A stretch of DNA of 50,264 nucleotides from Bacillota bacterium (GTDB lineage Bacteria > Bacillota_A > Clostridia > Lachnospirales > Lachnospiraceae). Positions 24,497-33,520 of the stretch are shown in pieces. Every line of letters starts with the position of its first letter. Within the stretch, counting starts at the first letter, position 1. The stretch covers positions 1-50,264 of the forward strand of contig JAEZSL010000302.1 in assembly GCA_023443925.1 (NCBI GenBank). Reading direction: 5' to 3'. The notes under the pieces were generated by a model. It made no database searches, was not told where the DNA came from, and worked only from the letters and a program-made list of their open reading frames with translations. The position numbers and the translations under genes are program-made.

Positions 24497-25090
24497 ATGA
24501 ATACCAACTTATCTGCTGCCGCCAAAATCACCAGACAAAATCTGTCCGATGCTTTCTGGCAGTTATACTTAAAGAAGAAAATTGAAAAGATTACCGTAAA
24601 AGAAATCTGTGAACTGGCAGGCTATAACCGTTCCACCTTCTACGTATATTATAAGGATGTTTATGATATATTAGACGAAATTGAGGACCGGATCATTACG
24701 GCACAGGAATTTAAAGAAATTATTCTGGAACAACTGTTAAGAGAGTCGGATAAGAAGGAAATATTAAAAAATATGCTGCAGTTATTCGAGCATAATATAA
24801 AATACCTGCCTATTTTATTAAGTGAAAAAGGAGATCCCTTATTCCGGCAGAAACTGTTAAAGAAACTATTACCTGTTATCCTTTCTGTTTTTCCCGGCTT
24901 AACACCGGCAGAAATAACGGATGTAAAATATATTATGGAATACCAAAGTGCAGCTGCTTTAAGTACCATAGCCAAATGGTACTTAAACGGCAAAGACATA
25001 CCCCTGGAGCATTTTGTAGAAATTCTGTATTCTGTTACTACCAACGGAATACAGAAAGAATTACTAAAATACAGAAAAAATTATTACTAA
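24497..25090 (+). CDS. TetR-family regulator
   Basis: A 197-residue protein with a TetR helix-turn-helix at about 8-55: K-K-K-I-E-K-I-T-V-K-E-I-C-E-L-A-G-Y-N-R-S-T-F-Y-V-Y-Y-K. The remaining 140 residues are helical and form the ligand domain; the C-terminal half resembles the TetR_C_33-type group. AGGGAGGCGG precedes the ATG. It is divergent from the ABC-2 exporter and probably represses it. The 360-bp gap between them shows no clear operator palindrome. Confidence 0.88.
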   Translation: MNTNLSAAAKITRQNLSDAFWQLYLKKKIEKITVKEICELAGYNRSTFYVYYKDVYDILDEIEDRIITAQEFKEIILEQLLRESDKKEILKNMLQLFEHNIKYLPILLSEKGDPLFRQKLLKKLLPVILSVFPGLTPAEITDVKYIMEYQSAAALSTIAKWYLNGKDIPLEHFVEILYSVTTNGIQKELLKYRKNYY

Positions 25091-25165
25091 ATTACAAAGA
25101 AATTATTACTAATATTCTCAAAAATTATCATAAAATTACAGAAAAAATTATAACTTAATTACAAA
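25066..25165. repeat. Degenerate A/T-rich tandem repeat at the end of the TetR gene
   Basis: Elements such as AAATTACAGAAAAAATTAT and AAATTACAAAGAAATTATTAC recur about four times with irregular spacing, starting inside the last TetR codons and running through the gap. It is a low-complexity slippage product and has no coding potential. Confidence 0.5.
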
Positions 25166-25214
25166 AATCAAAAGCAATTTATGCAGTGAGATTTATATCT
25201 ATCCTGCGCAGCGA

Positions 25215-26177
25215 TTATTGATCCATCGGTAAATATACGGAAAAGACCGAACCGGTTCCTCTCCTTGATTTAACCTTAATATAACCGCCCTGGGCAGAAA
25301 TGATTTCTCTGGCCAGGTATAAGCCGATACCAACACCTTCATCCTGGTTTACTTCCAAAGAACGGTAAAAGCGTCCGAAGATTTTACTTAATTCCTCCTC
25401 AGCAATACCAATACCGTTATCCGCTATATCAATCCGGTAAAACAATTCATAGGCTGTAGCAGAGATTGTGATACTTCCGCCGTCCGGTGTGTATTTTACC
25501 GCATTGTCCAGTATATTAAACAAAGCTTCCGCAGTCCACTTCCGGTCAAAACAGGCGGTTCCGTTATAGTGGCCCCGATTTAACTTTATGCTCTTTGCCT
25601 CGGCTTTGGGCAGAATCTCTTTAAGCGCGGTTTCTATCAGCTGATTTACATCCTGTAACTCCGGCTTAACAGAAATAATACCGGTTTCCAGCCTTGAGGT
25701 TTTAATCAGGGCACTAATCAGAAAATCCAATTTCTCCGACTGGGTACATATTTGTCTTATGCATTCTATCTCCATTTGTGTTAACTGTCCCCGAGGCTCT
25801 GTGTTTACTTTTGCTTCTACTCCGCCGGCTTTTTCCAGTAAGATCTGGGAATACAAAAGGATATTGGCAAGAGGTGTTTTAGTCTGATGGGATATATCCG
25901 ATATCAGGGTTTTAACCTTTTCCTTTTCTTCTGACAGATTTTTAGAGGAGACGGTACAGATACTTAAATAACGGTTTAATTTAGTTTCCAGAGCCGACAG
26001 CCTGGATTCATCGTAGGCAGTTTCGCCAAAACTCCCGTTTATGGCCTTTTCTAACATCTCGTCCAGCTTATTTATTGCTTTTAAGACACGGTAACGATAA
26101 AAAATAATGATACACAGCGTAAGGATAATACAGAGTACAATTACAATGCTTGAAACCGTCTGCGGATTTTGAGCCAT
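25215..26177 (-). CDS. Sensor histidine kinase, single membrane helix
   Basis: A 320-residue kinase with one membrane helix at residues 10-27 and a nine-residue extracellular N-terminus, so there is no room for an external sensor. The linker is followed by the H-box S-D-I-S-H97-Q-T-K-T-P-L-A-N, then N-I-L-D-N-A-V-K-Y, D-N-G-I-G-I and G-I-G-L-Y-L. The stop of the regulator gene lies one base before the start of this gene, so they are coupled. The signal may come from a membrane partner or from the cytoplasm. No transporter is attached to this operon. Confidence 0.9.
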   Translation of the reverse strand: MAQNPQTVSSIVIVLCIILTLCIIIFYRYRVLKAINKLDEMLEKAINGSFGETAYDESRLSALETKLNRYLSICTVSSKNLSEEKEKVKTLISDISHQTKTPLANILLYSQILLEKAGGVEAKVNTEPRGQLTQMEIECIRQICTQSEKLDFLISALIKTSRLETGIISVKPELQDVNQLIETALKEILPKAEAKSIKLNRGHYNGTACFDRKWTAEALFNILDNAVKYTPDGGSITISATAYELFYRIDIADNGIGIAEEELSKIFGRFYRSLEVNQDEGVGIGLYLAREIISAQGGYIKVKSRRGTGSVFSVYLPMDQ

Positions 26178-26178
26178 C

Positions 26179-26856
26179 TTAATTCACCGCCCATACATAA
26201 CCGATGCCATATACAGTTTTTATGTAATGAGGTTTGGAAGGTAAGTCTTCTAATTTATCCCGAAGACGCTTAACCGTGACAGATAATGCATTCTCATCAA
26301 CAAAAGCTGCCTCCCCGTTCCAGAGCTTATCAATAAGCAGCTCTCTGGTAAGCGTCCGTCCTTTATTTACCGTCAGTAATTTCAGCAGTTTCTGCTCTGT
26401 TTTGCTAAGCTCAATAAAAACCCCGTTCTTTTTAAATTCCATACTATCAAAGTCAAATGTAAACTTGTCAATCACAACCACTTTTGCCTGAAAGGCATTA
26501 TCACGCTTCAGCTGATTATTCACCCTGGCTCTGAGAACCATAAGACTGAAAGGCTTCGTAACATAGTCATTGGCTCCCAATTCCAGTCCTGTTACAATAT
26601 CCGTTTCCAGATCGTTTATTGTTAACATGATTACCGGAACGGAGGAAGATCTCCGCAGGTCCTTCAAAAAGCCGGTACCGTTTCCGTCCGGCAGGTTAAC
26701 ATCCAGTATCAGCAGGTCAAAGGCTTCCGTTTCCATTTGCTTTTTCGCAGAGGCCAGGGTAAAAGCCTGGGTAAATATCAAATCATCCTGTCTCAGAGCC
26801 AGTAAAATTCCGCTGCTTAAAGCTGCGTCGTCTTCTATAATTAATATATGCGGCAT
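26179..26856 (-). CDS. Response regulator, OmpR/PhoB family
   Basis: A 225-residue regulator with receiver acidic pair D9-D10, phospho-acceptor D52 in L-I-L-D-V-N-L-P-D-G, K-P-F-S at about 101-104, and a C-terminal winged helix with L-S-K-T-E-Q-K-L-L and V-T-V-K-R-L-R-D-K-L. It pairs with the single-helix kinase directly downstream. Its own start at 26856 lies nine bases after a 26-residue ORF with a strong ribosome binding site, within a region of nested hairpins. The regulon is unknown. Confidence 0.93.
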   Translation of the reverse strand: MPHILIIEDDAALSSGILLALRQDDLIFTQAFTLASAKKQMETEAFDLLILDVNLPDGNGTGFLKDLRRSSSVPVIMLTINDLETDIVTGLELGANDYVTKPFSLMVLRARVNNQLKRDNAFQAKVVVIDKFTFDFDSMEFKKNGVFIELSKTEQKLLKLLTVNKGRTLTRELLIDKLWNGEAAFVDENALSVTVKRLRDKLEDLPSKPHYIKTVYGIGYVWAVN

Positions 26857-26864
26857 TTTAACCT

Positions 26865-26945
26865 CTATTCTTGCACACGCTCTTTGTGCATATCAAGTTT
26901 GTTGTGCGCAAGCACAAACTTGCGGTTGAAAAATTTATTTTTCAA
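26865..26945 (-). CDS. Possible 26-aa leader ORF before the response regulator
   Basis: AGGAGGATAGG precedes a TTG at 26945. The frame encodes M-K-N-K-F-F-N-R-K-F-V-L-A-H-N-K and continues to 26 residues, with TAG nine bases before the regulator ATG. The ORF sequence itself forms hairpins: GGTTGAAAAAT with ATTTTTCAACC, CAAGTTTGT with ACAAACTTG, and TGCACA with TGTGCA. It could be a translated leader or simply a structured UTR. The rest of the gap 26946-27110 is featureless. Confidence 0.35.
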   Translation of the reverse strand: MKNKFFNRKFVLAHNKLDMHKERVQE

Positions 26946-27110
26946 CCTATCCTCCTGATTCTTTCATTCACCGCCTGCGTCACTGTTCATATCTGATACA
27001 TATTTCAAATAACCCAGCTTGTTATTTGTATAATGATGTGCAAAAACTGCGATTTCCTGTTACAAATCCTCATCACGTAATCTTGCCTACAGCCAGCTTA
27101 ATAAATTTCA

Positions 27111-27830
27111 TTATCTCTTAGAGCGAAGAAATTGTTTAAAATTATTCACATCCTTATTGATAATCAATTCCTGGGGAAATCCTGTTAAATCAAGTACTTC
27201 CGTTACAAAATCAAATCTGGCCACATCCACAGGATCATGAGCATCGCTGCTGATTAAAATAGGTACTTGATACTGCATACACAATGTAAGCATTTTAATA
27301 TTATTTTCTTTTGCATGGAGCCTTTGATTAACCGGATTCAGAGAGTTGTTATTTAACTCAAGAAGTACCGAATATTCTTTCGCAGCGGGTACAATGGCTT
27401 CATAATTCAGGGGACAGTTACCGTCATCGGGATGGCTGATTATATCAATTCCCGGATTTTTAATCGCATTAATTACCGCTCTGGTATTCTGCTCCTTGGT
27501 TCCTGCTTTATAACAATGAGAGTGGATCCCTGCAATCCGTATATCCAGTTTATGGATCAGCTCCTGCTTCATGCTTAAAGTACCGTCATAATCCAGGATA
27601 TTAATTTCGGAACCCAGCATTAATTCAACTCCATACATACTTCTTGGTACTACTCTTAAATTTTGAAAATAGATATCATCACAGGTTCCTGGAATCCCCT
27701 TGGCATGTTCGGTTATTCCCAATAATTTTAAGCCTTTCTCCGAAGCTGCCTGGGCCATTTCCCGGATAGTTCCGTAGGCATGGCCGCTGGCAAGCGTATG
27801 TGTATGTACATCCAATTCTGCTGTTATCAT
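27111..27830 (-). CDS. PHP-domain phosphatase (YcdX/HPP type)
   Basis: About 239 residues from the ATG at 27830, with GAAAGGGAAAG upstream; the reading frame extends further upstream but without a site. The metal-binding motifs of PHP hydrolases are present: D-V-H-T-H-T at 7-12, T-E-H-A near 45, H-S-H-C, I-S-H-P-D-D-G and S-S-D-A-H-D. They would hold three zinc or manganese ions. The size and motif set match YcdX-like phosphatases rather than histidinol phosphatase. The substrate is unknown. It lies 145 bp downstream of the GNAT gene on the same strand. Confidence 0.87.
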   Translation of the reverse strand: MITAELDVHTHTLASGHAYGTIREMAQAASEKGLKLLGITEHAKGIPGTCDDIYFQNLRVVPRSMYGVELMLGSEINILDYDGTLSMKQELIHKLDIRIAGIHSHCYKAGTKEQNTRAVINAIKNPGIDIISHPDDGNCPLNYEAIVPAAKEYSVLLELNNNSLNPVNQRLHAKENNIKMLTLCMQYQVPILISSDAHDPVDVARFDFVTEVLDLTGFPQELIINKDVNNFKQFLRSKR

Positions 27831-27975
27831 TGTACTTTCCCTTTCTAAACACCAGATCCTTATCCTATCAGTCTCGCTATAATTAATGTTAAACTGCAAG
27901 AATTATCTCTGCCTCGTTATAGTAATATATTTAACTGCAAGGATTATCAACGATCAGTTATTTTCTCAACCCCGT

Positions 27976-28503
27976 TCATACCAGCTTTTCATAAAGTTTA
28001 AACCAATCCAGGCCATATTCTCTAAGGCCTAAATCTGCTTTGCCAATATACCGGTAGCCGCATTTTTCATATAACTGTATGGCCGGCAGGTTTTTTTCAT
28101 AAACATCCAGCCGTACTGCTTTCATGCCCAGTTCAACACTCTTGTCCCAGGCAAAATCCATCAACCTTTTCCCGATTCCGTTTTTTAAGTATTCCGGATG
28201 CACCACAAAGGTGTGTATGACAATGATTTCGGAATCATCGGCTTCAAGCTGCCATGCAGCCTCCCGGTATGCCGTTTCCGGATGATGGTTTAGAATGATG
28301 GAGCCAACTATTTTCCCCTGATACTTTGCCGTGTATAAATATTTTCCCTTTATTCCATCTTCCGCATTCTCTCTTACAGGGTATATTCCCTTCTTCCAGC
28401 CGGGATAATTAACATGTGCGTCCAGATAGTCGTTTAAATCATCATAAAGTTGTTCTATTTCATTCATATCTTCTTCTGTGCCTAAGGCTATTATTATGTC
28501 CAT
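27976..28503 (-). CDS. GNAT acetyltransferase
   Basis: About 175 residues from the ATG at 28503 (AAAGGA upstream). The GNAT fold is shown by the strand T-A-K-Y-Q-G-K-I-V-G-S-I-I-L, the acetyl-CoA loop V-V-H-P-E-Y-L-K-N-G-I-G-K-R-L, and the C-terminal V-Y-E-K-N-L-P-A-I-Q-L-Y-E-K-C-G-Y. The acceptor substrate is unknown. It is preceded on the same strand by a 45-residue gene that ends about 60 bp upstream and may be co-transcribed. Confidence 0.87.
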   Translation of the reverse strand: MDIIIALGTEEDMNEIEQLYDDLNDYLDAHVNYPGWKKGIYPVRENAEDGIKGKYLYTAKYQGKIVGSIILNHHPETAYREAAWQLEADDSEIIVIHTFVVHPEYLKNGIGKRLMDFAWDKSVELGMKAVRLDVYEKNLPAIQLYEKCGYRYIGKADLGLREYGLDWFKLYEKLV

Positions 28504-28562
28504 ACTATCCTTTCTTTTGCCATTTGCTGTAATATTTATAAACAAAATTTTTATACTATTGT

Positions 28563-28700
28563 TTATGTCTGATCAACAATGATAAAATTAAATTCATAAT
28601 CATATAGATAGGGAGTGGATTCTAAAAGAATCTTTTTCTTTTCTTCCTCCGTACATTTTATATGGATAATCTTATTCATTTCATCAATTTCCTGCTCCAT
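28563..28700 (-). CDS. Small protein, 45 aa, upstream of the GNAT gene
   Basis: The ATG at 28700 has AGGAG eight bases upstream. The frame encodes M-E-Q-E-I-D-E-M-N-K-I-I-H-I-K-C and continues for 45 residues to TAA at 28563, ending F-N-F-I-I-V-D-Q-T. The composition is charged, with a predicted helix (E-E-E-K-K-K-I-L-L-E) followed by a strand. The coding look and good ribosome binding site support a real gene. I do not recognise the family. Confidence 0.55.
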   Translation of the reverse strand: MEQEIDEMNKIIHIKCTEEEKKKILLESTPYLYDYEFNFIIVDQT

Positions 28701-28964
28701 GTGATGTACTCCTGTTCATATCTTTATAAAGGAAATCCAGGTGTTTTATATTACTTTGCTTTCATTAAGCTGCTTCCCTGCCTCTATCCGATATTATAAC
28801 ATTAATACCGGCCATAATGTCAATTATATTACAGATATATTTGCTAGCTATATTTGTTAGCTGACAGTATTTTTAATATTTTTTAATAATTATGAAAAAA
28901 ATGTTATATTTCTTAGCCATACTGCAGTTAGCTTCATTAATATAGTCTCATTATTTTTATATGT

Positions 28965-28973
28965 CATACAATA
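28965..28973 (+). promoter_or_regulatory. Mother-cell sigma factor -10 box (SigE/SigK type)
   Basis: CATACAATA matches the -10 consensus of sporulation SigE (CATACAnT) and SigK (CATAnnnTA). It lies 28 bp before the LysM/GH18-type gene, a plausible sporulation gene. The -35 match is weak. The rest of the 301-bp gap 28701-29001 shows nothing clear. Confidence 0.45.
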
Positions 28974-29001
28974 TAATAACTTAGGAATTTTGAGGTCAAT
29001 A

Positions 29002-30306
29002 ATGGATATTTACGTAGTACAGCCAGGTGATACCATTGAATCAATTGCTGAAAGATACGGGACTTCCGTTAATAAGTTAATTCAGGAAAATGGAATCGAT
29101 AACCCGTACAGTCTCGTTCCGGGACAAACAATTATAATAACATATCCCAGTCAGACCCATATTGTTTCAGAGGGGGATACCTTGGCCAGAATTGCGGATT
29201 ATTATGGAGTTACACTTTTACAGTTATTAAGAAACAATTCCTTTCTCTCGGACAGGAGTTACATCTTCCCTGGTGAAAGTCTTGTTATAAGTTATAATAC
29301 CTCTGAAAAATTAATAACCAACGGGTACACCTATCATTTTATAAACCAGAACACCTTAAGAAAAACCCTTCCATACCTGACCTATCTTTCTGTATTTAAT
29401 TACAGAATCTCCGATGCTGGTGAAATAATCACTTACGGAGATGATTCTAACCTCATACAATCGGCAAAGGATTACGGAGTTGTTCCTCTGTTGATGCTGT
29501 CTTTCTTGTCTCCCCAAGGGGAGCCAAATGTTGAAGTGGTTTATAATATTTTGCTCAGCCAGGATTTTCATGACCGCCTTATCAATAATATCCTGAATTT
29601 AATAAGAGCTACGGGATATCATGGTGTTAATATCATGATCAGCGGTATCAATACCATCAATCAGGAACTGTATATCCGTTTGCTGACTGAGGTATCAGAC
29701 TATTTGAGTACGGAAGGTCTTCTGTTGTTTTTAACAATAAATCCAAATGTCAGATATGAAAACGAGGAAGTCATTTTTGAACAGTTAGATTATGCTGCCA
29801 TCAGCCAAATAGCTGACGGTATCACCTTTTTTCAATATGTATGGGGAACAAATCCCGGCCCTCCGGCACCGGTCAGTTCCATTAATTTCATTCAATCTTT
29901 TATTGATTATGTAACTGCCCTCGCTCCGCCGGAGAAAATATCCGTAGGTAAACCACTGATTGGCTATGACTGGCAGCTTCCATATATACCTGAAACATCA
30001 AGTGCCAACTCTCTGACCATTAATTCTGCAATAGATCTGGCGAATAATACCGGTACAACGATTCAATTCGATGATATTTCACAGACACCGTATTTTTATT
30101 ACCAGTCCTTTTACGGTGAATGGCCCGTGGACCATATTGTCTGGTTTATAGATGCCAGAAGCATTAGTGTTTTAGATATGCTCATATCCAGGTATGAATT
30201 GTCAGGCTCCGGAATCTGGAATATAATGGTATACTATCAACAGATGTGGACCCTGATTAACTCCCAATTTGAGATAATAAAACTGCTTCCGGAAGATTTA
30301 GAATAG
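29002..30306 (+). CDS. LysM and GH18-like protein, spore-type, catalytic motif lost
   Basis: About 434 residues from the ATG at 29002 (GAGG six bases upstream). Two LysM domains (about 3-48 and 52-97; I-Y-V-V-Q-P-G-D-T and H-I-V-S-E-G-D-T) bind peptidoglycan. Residues 105-430 follow the GH18 barrel of the SleL/YaaH cortex-fragment glucosaminidases, with the expected G-Y-x-G-V-N-I strand at 205-211. The catalytic D-G-x-x-x-D-x-E motif is instead H-G-V-N-I-M-I-S, so both acid residues are gone. It is probably a spore-coat or cortex-binding protein without hydrolase activity. It is convergent with a Csp-like subtilase that also lacks catalytic residues. Confidence 0.82.
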   Translation: MDIYVVQPGDTIESIAERYGTSVNKLIQENGIDNPYSLVPGQTIIITYPSQTHIVSEGDTLARIADYYGVTLLQLLRNNSFLSDRSYIFPGESLVISYNTSEKLITNGYTYHFINQNTLRKTLPYLTYLSVFNYRISDAGEIITYGDDSNLIQSAKDYGVVPLLMLSFLSPQGEPNVEVVYNILLSQDFHDRLINNILNLIRATGYHGVNIMISGINTINQELYIRLLTEVSDYLSTEGLLLFLTINPNVRYENEEVIFEQLDYAAISQIADGITFFQYVWGTNPGPPAPVSSINFIQSFIDYVTALAPPEKISVGKPLIGYDWQLPYIPETSSANSLTINSAIDLANNTGTTIQFDDISQTPYFYYQSFYGEWPVDHIVWFIDARSISVLDMLISRYELSGSGIWNIMVYYQQMWTLINSQFEIIKLLPEDLE

Positions 30307-30340
30307 TAATAGTAAATGCCTAATCTGCTATGAAAGAATA

Positions 30341-30375
30341 ATAACTGCCGGCCATAAATTACTGCCGGCAGTTAT
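30341..30375. terminator. Bidirectional terminator
   Basis: ATAACTGCCGG pairs with CCGGCAGTTAT around CCATAAATTACTG, followed by a T-rich tail on the plus strand. It separates the convergent LysM/GH18 and subtilase genes. Confidence 0.8.
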
Positions 30376-30382
30376 CGTTCTT

Positions 30383-32074
30383 TTATACAATATCACCAAA
30401 TATATTCTCATCTAAAATACCAAACCCCCAATCTGTGTTGGGATAATCCAGGCTGCCGTCTCTCTGGGCACTGCTTGTAAATATATAACGGATAAAAGTA
30501 CAATCCATATTGGGCAGATTGCCGTCTATTACCCCCCATTCCATTAATCTTGCGGCTATCCCTGAAGCATAGGCTGCCGATAAACTGGTCCCGGAATAAT
30601 ATGCAAAGGTATTATTTGAGGTTGGTGCAATGATGTTAACGCCAGGAGCGGCTATATCAGGTTTCGGTTCATTGGTCTTGGTAAAACCTCTGCTGGCATT
30701 ATAAAATAGCTGCAGATCCGCCGGATTGTAAGCAGTGACCGTAACCAAATTAACCGTATTTCCCGGTACTGATATCGTGGTATTATTAGTAGAATTCAGA
30801 AAATAGGTATTGGAGGAAATATACTGATGGATGGGAAGCCAGATATGAAACTGATTGAGTAAATCATAGGAGCCGGATACACGAAAACTCCAGATACCTG
30901 CTTGTGTATTTTTAAAACGGAATAAAATCAGCTGTGAACCGGCAAAGGGTTCCTGCAGGCGGTTATCAATATATATAACCGTATCCTTGTAAATAACCGG
31001 AATAGTATCCAGCTGTCTGTAGGAACGGGATATATGATATACCGGATCACCATTCGGTGCTATCACATCCACCCCCAGCAGATTAGGGGGATATCCCCAT
31101 AGTTCCATAGTAAAATTCTCATTGTTTAGACCAACATTCAACTCTACGGTATTAAAAAAATTAGGCGAACTGATTTCCCCATAATAATGCCCGTTCCAGT
31201 TACCTTCCTCACCGGCTCCGATAATAACTGCAACCCCTGGAAATTCTCCGATATTTGATATATATTTGCTGATAAAATCTTCTCCCATATGAGAACCCTG
31301 GCTGGAACCAAGCCCAAGACAAATAATGATAGGCCGATGCAGCTTACTGGCTGCCTGTACCAGATACCTGATTCCCATCATAATATCACTTTCCTCATAG
31401 CACAGAGCCTCCTCCGGTATTCCGAAATAATCTTTCAGATAAGGCTTGGCAGGCTTTAACTTAACCACCGCCAGTTCCACATCAGGCGCAGTTCCGACAA
31501 AGTCGAAATTATCATGATAGTACCCGGCAGCTATTCCAGCCATTGCAGTTCCCTGGCCCACTTCATCCATACTGGGCACGATGGATAACGGGTCTTCGGA
31601 CCGGAGTGCAAGATTAATCTGATCCCGGCTGTATTCCGTACCGTAATAAAAATCCTCCGGGTACCCGTCGGTGCTTGTAATAGACTGGTCCCATATTGAT
31701 ACAATTCTTGTGGTTCCCTCTGTGTGCCGGAATAACATGTTACGGTAATCAATACCGCTGTCTACCAGTCCGATTAATACCCCCATTCCGGTATATTCCG
31801 AAGCCGTCAGAGTAGGTATATAATAATTAATATCCGGCTCCGTTGTAGATGTATTCATAGTTCCGTAACACTTTGGAATTGATGCATAGCCGAATTTATA
31901 GACTGCATTATATGTCATTTCACTGACAGGAATATATAATACGGCATACCGTCTGTCGATGATATTATATGAGACATTGGGATAGCTGGACAATGCCTCA
32001 ATATTATAATTATAATCAATGATTAAATCTGCAAAATCATTACTGGTTATTTTGTAACTTTCTTCCGCAGTCAT
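30383..32074 (-). CDS. Csp-like subtilisin-family (S8) protein, probable pseudoprotease
   Basis: A 563-residue protein with the plan of clostridial germination Csp proteases: a prodomain (about 1-90), a subtilisin core (about 95-300 and 440-555) and an inserted beta-rich jellyroll-like domain (about 300-440). Asp105 (G-L-V-D-S-G-I-D) and Ser497 (S-G-T-S-L-S) are in place. The His motif normally read G-H-G-T-H is G-Q174-G-T-A, and the oxyanion Asn of A-G-N-E-G is Glu289. It should therefore not cleave peptides. In Clostridioides difficile, CspC and CspA are pseudoproteases that relay germinant signals, which is an attractive parallel. The ribosome binding site is weak. Confidence 0.85.
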   Translation of the reverse strand: MTAEESYKITSNDFADLIIDYNYNIEALSSYPNVSYNIIDRRYAVLYIPVSEMTYNAVYKFGYASIPKCYGTMNTSTTEPDINYYIPTLTASEYTGMGVLIGLVDSGIDYRNMLFRHTEGTTRIVSIWDQSITSTDGYPEDFYYGTEYSRDQINLALRSEDPLSIVPSMDEVGQGTAMAGIAAGYYHDNFDFVGTAPDVELAVVKLKPAKPYLKDYFGIPEEALCYEESDIMMGIRYLVQAASKLHRPIIICLGLGSSQGSHMGEDFISKYISNIGEFPGVAVIIGAGEEGNWNGHYYGEISSPNFFNTVELNVGLNNENFTMELWGYPPNLLGVDVIAPNGDPVYHISRSYRQLDTIPVIYKDTVIYIDNRLQEPFAGSQLILFRFKNTQAGIWSFRVSGSYDLLNQFHIWLPIHQYISSNTYFLNSTNNTTISVPGNTVNLVTVTAYNPADLQLFYNASRGFTKTNEPKPDIAAPGVNIIAPTSNNTFAYYSGTSLSAAYASGIAARLMEWGVIDGNLPNMDCTFIRYIFTSSAQRDGSLDYPNTDWGFGILDENIFGDIV

Positions 32075-32187
32075 AATTTTTTACATTCTCTCTATACTCA
32101 ATTGATTTATTCTATGAATTTTCCGATATATTCATGACTGAATTTAATTACCAATTCTTTCTACGGACTGTTTGCTGTATCCTTTGG

Positions 32188-32949
32188 TTACTCCTTAAAT
32201 TGTATTTCAACGCATACGGGATAATGGTCGGATAAGTATACCCCTTCTTTACAGTCCTCCCAGGTTTCAGAAAGAGTGCAGGTGATTGTATCCGACACAA
32301 TTATATAATCTATTTTCTCCGTTTCCTTCAACGCTCCAAATTCATGATAGGTTCCTGTAATACCTGAAGTCAGATCCACCAGTTCGGGATAATCCTCAAG
32401 TATTTTTAATTCTTCTGAACCGGGGAAGGCATTAAAGTCACCTGTTAAAATCACCGGAGATGAAACAAAAGCTTCTTCTGCTGCGATTCGTTCCAGAATC
32501 TGACTAAGCCCTGCTCTTCTTGCTTCACTTCCAATATGGTCCAGATGGGTATTATAGATTCTAAATACCTCTCCTGACTCTAAATCCTGAAACAGAGCCA
32601 TCGTGCATACCCTTGGACACACACTCTGGTTTTCATAACGGGAACCCGGTACTTTAGGCGTTGGCGAGAGCCAGAAGACATCCATTTGCATTAGATTAAG
32701 CGTTGTTTTTTTATAAGCTATGCTTGTCTGTTCATCTAAAAGCTTTTCATCCCGGCCGCAGCCAATGACATAATAGTCACTTAAGTTCTCCTTCAGCCAG
32801 ATTGCCACATGTGGAAGCACCTCCTGAAAACAGAGAATATCCGGGGCTTCTCTTTGTATTTTTTCTAATATAATTTCTTTTCTGTAACGAAAACTATTGG
32901 GTCCGTCCTGATCAAAATCACAGCGAATATTAAATGTAACCACTTTCAT
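32188..32949 (-). CDS. Endonuclease/exonuclease/phosphatase-family protein
   Basis: About 253 residues from the ATG at 32949. Motifs of the EEP fold are clear: V-T-F-N-I-R at 3-8, F-Q-E-V-L near 41, N-T-H-L-D-H near 143, T-G-D-F-N-A-F-P and S-D-H-Y-P-V near the end. These supply the Mg-binding Asn, Glu, Asp and His residues. The short form with N-I-R-C-D and D-G-x-N-S-F matches secreted or cytosolic EEP phosphodiesterases rather than DNA-repair exonuclease III. The start follows a perfect hairpin (GTATCAC with GTGATAC) and GGGATAAAG. The substrate is unknown. Confidence 0.87.
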   Translation of the reverse strand: MKVVTFNIRCDFDQDGPNSFRYRKEIILEKIQREAPDILCFQEVLPHVAIWLKENLSDYYVIGCGRDEKLLDEQTSIAYKKTTLNLMQMDVFWLSPTPKVPGSRYENQSVCPRVCTMALFQDLESGEVFRIYNTHLDHIGSEARRAGLSQILERIAAEEAFVSSPVILTGDFNAFPGSEELKILEDYPELVDLTSGITGTYHEFGALKETEKIDYIIVSDTITCTLSETWEDCKEGVYLSDHYPVCVEIQFKE

Positions 32950-33263
32950 ATCTTTATCCCGGGTATCACAGTTTTTGTGATACTGCCGCACAACCAGAAG
33001 CAGTGTTACTGTTCTTTGCAACTTTAAAGGAATATGCGGCTCCCTTTCTTGTATTTTGTATTATAATTTATCATAACTCATTTAAAACAAAATTCAATAT
33101 CCATTCTATAATAAATTGATCTTATTCCAGGTTTCTGAAACGCTTTCCTCTATATTTTTTCAGAACAGGGAAAAAATCGTCATCCTTAGTGCTTTGCTGC
33201 CGTATGTTAAAGGCCTCGTCTTACATATCTTATGTCCCTATAATATACACAATCCGGTATAGC

Positions 33264-33290
33264 AAAAAATCAACCGAAAGGTTGATTTTT
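33264..33290. terminator. Symmetrical intrinsic terminator
   Basis: AAAAAATCAACC pairs with GGTTGATTTTT around a GAAA tetraloop, with A- and T-runs on either side so that it can work in both directions. No gene is seen directly in front of it on the plus strand. Confidence 0.8.
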
Positions 33291-33317
33291 AAGGTTGATT
33301 ATGGAGAATAATTCTAG

Positions 33318-33369
33318 AGGTTGATTTTGGAGGTTGGTACTGGAGGTTAATTCTGTAGGATGTTTTATA
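33318..33369. repeat. Four 13-bp tandem repeats
   Basis: AGGTTGATTTTGG, AGGTTGGTACTGG, AGGTTAATTCTGT and AGGATGTTTTATA follow each other at exactly 13 bp. The first unit extends a GGTTGATT motif also present at the preceding terminator. They sit in the 640-bp gap upstream of the TRADD-N-type gene. Otherwise this gap holds only the terminator at 33264 and the 5' element at 33465-33592. Confidence 0.6.
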
Positions 33370-33520
33370 AGATGAATTTTAGCAAAACCATATTTTTGAG
33401 AATATATCAATTATATTTTTCCGTTTTTCCTTATATATTTAATAGAATCTCCTTTTAGTCAGATCTATGGAAGACCGGGACTTAAGCTCCATAGGTAAAC
33501 TTTTTTAGAAATGGGGGATA

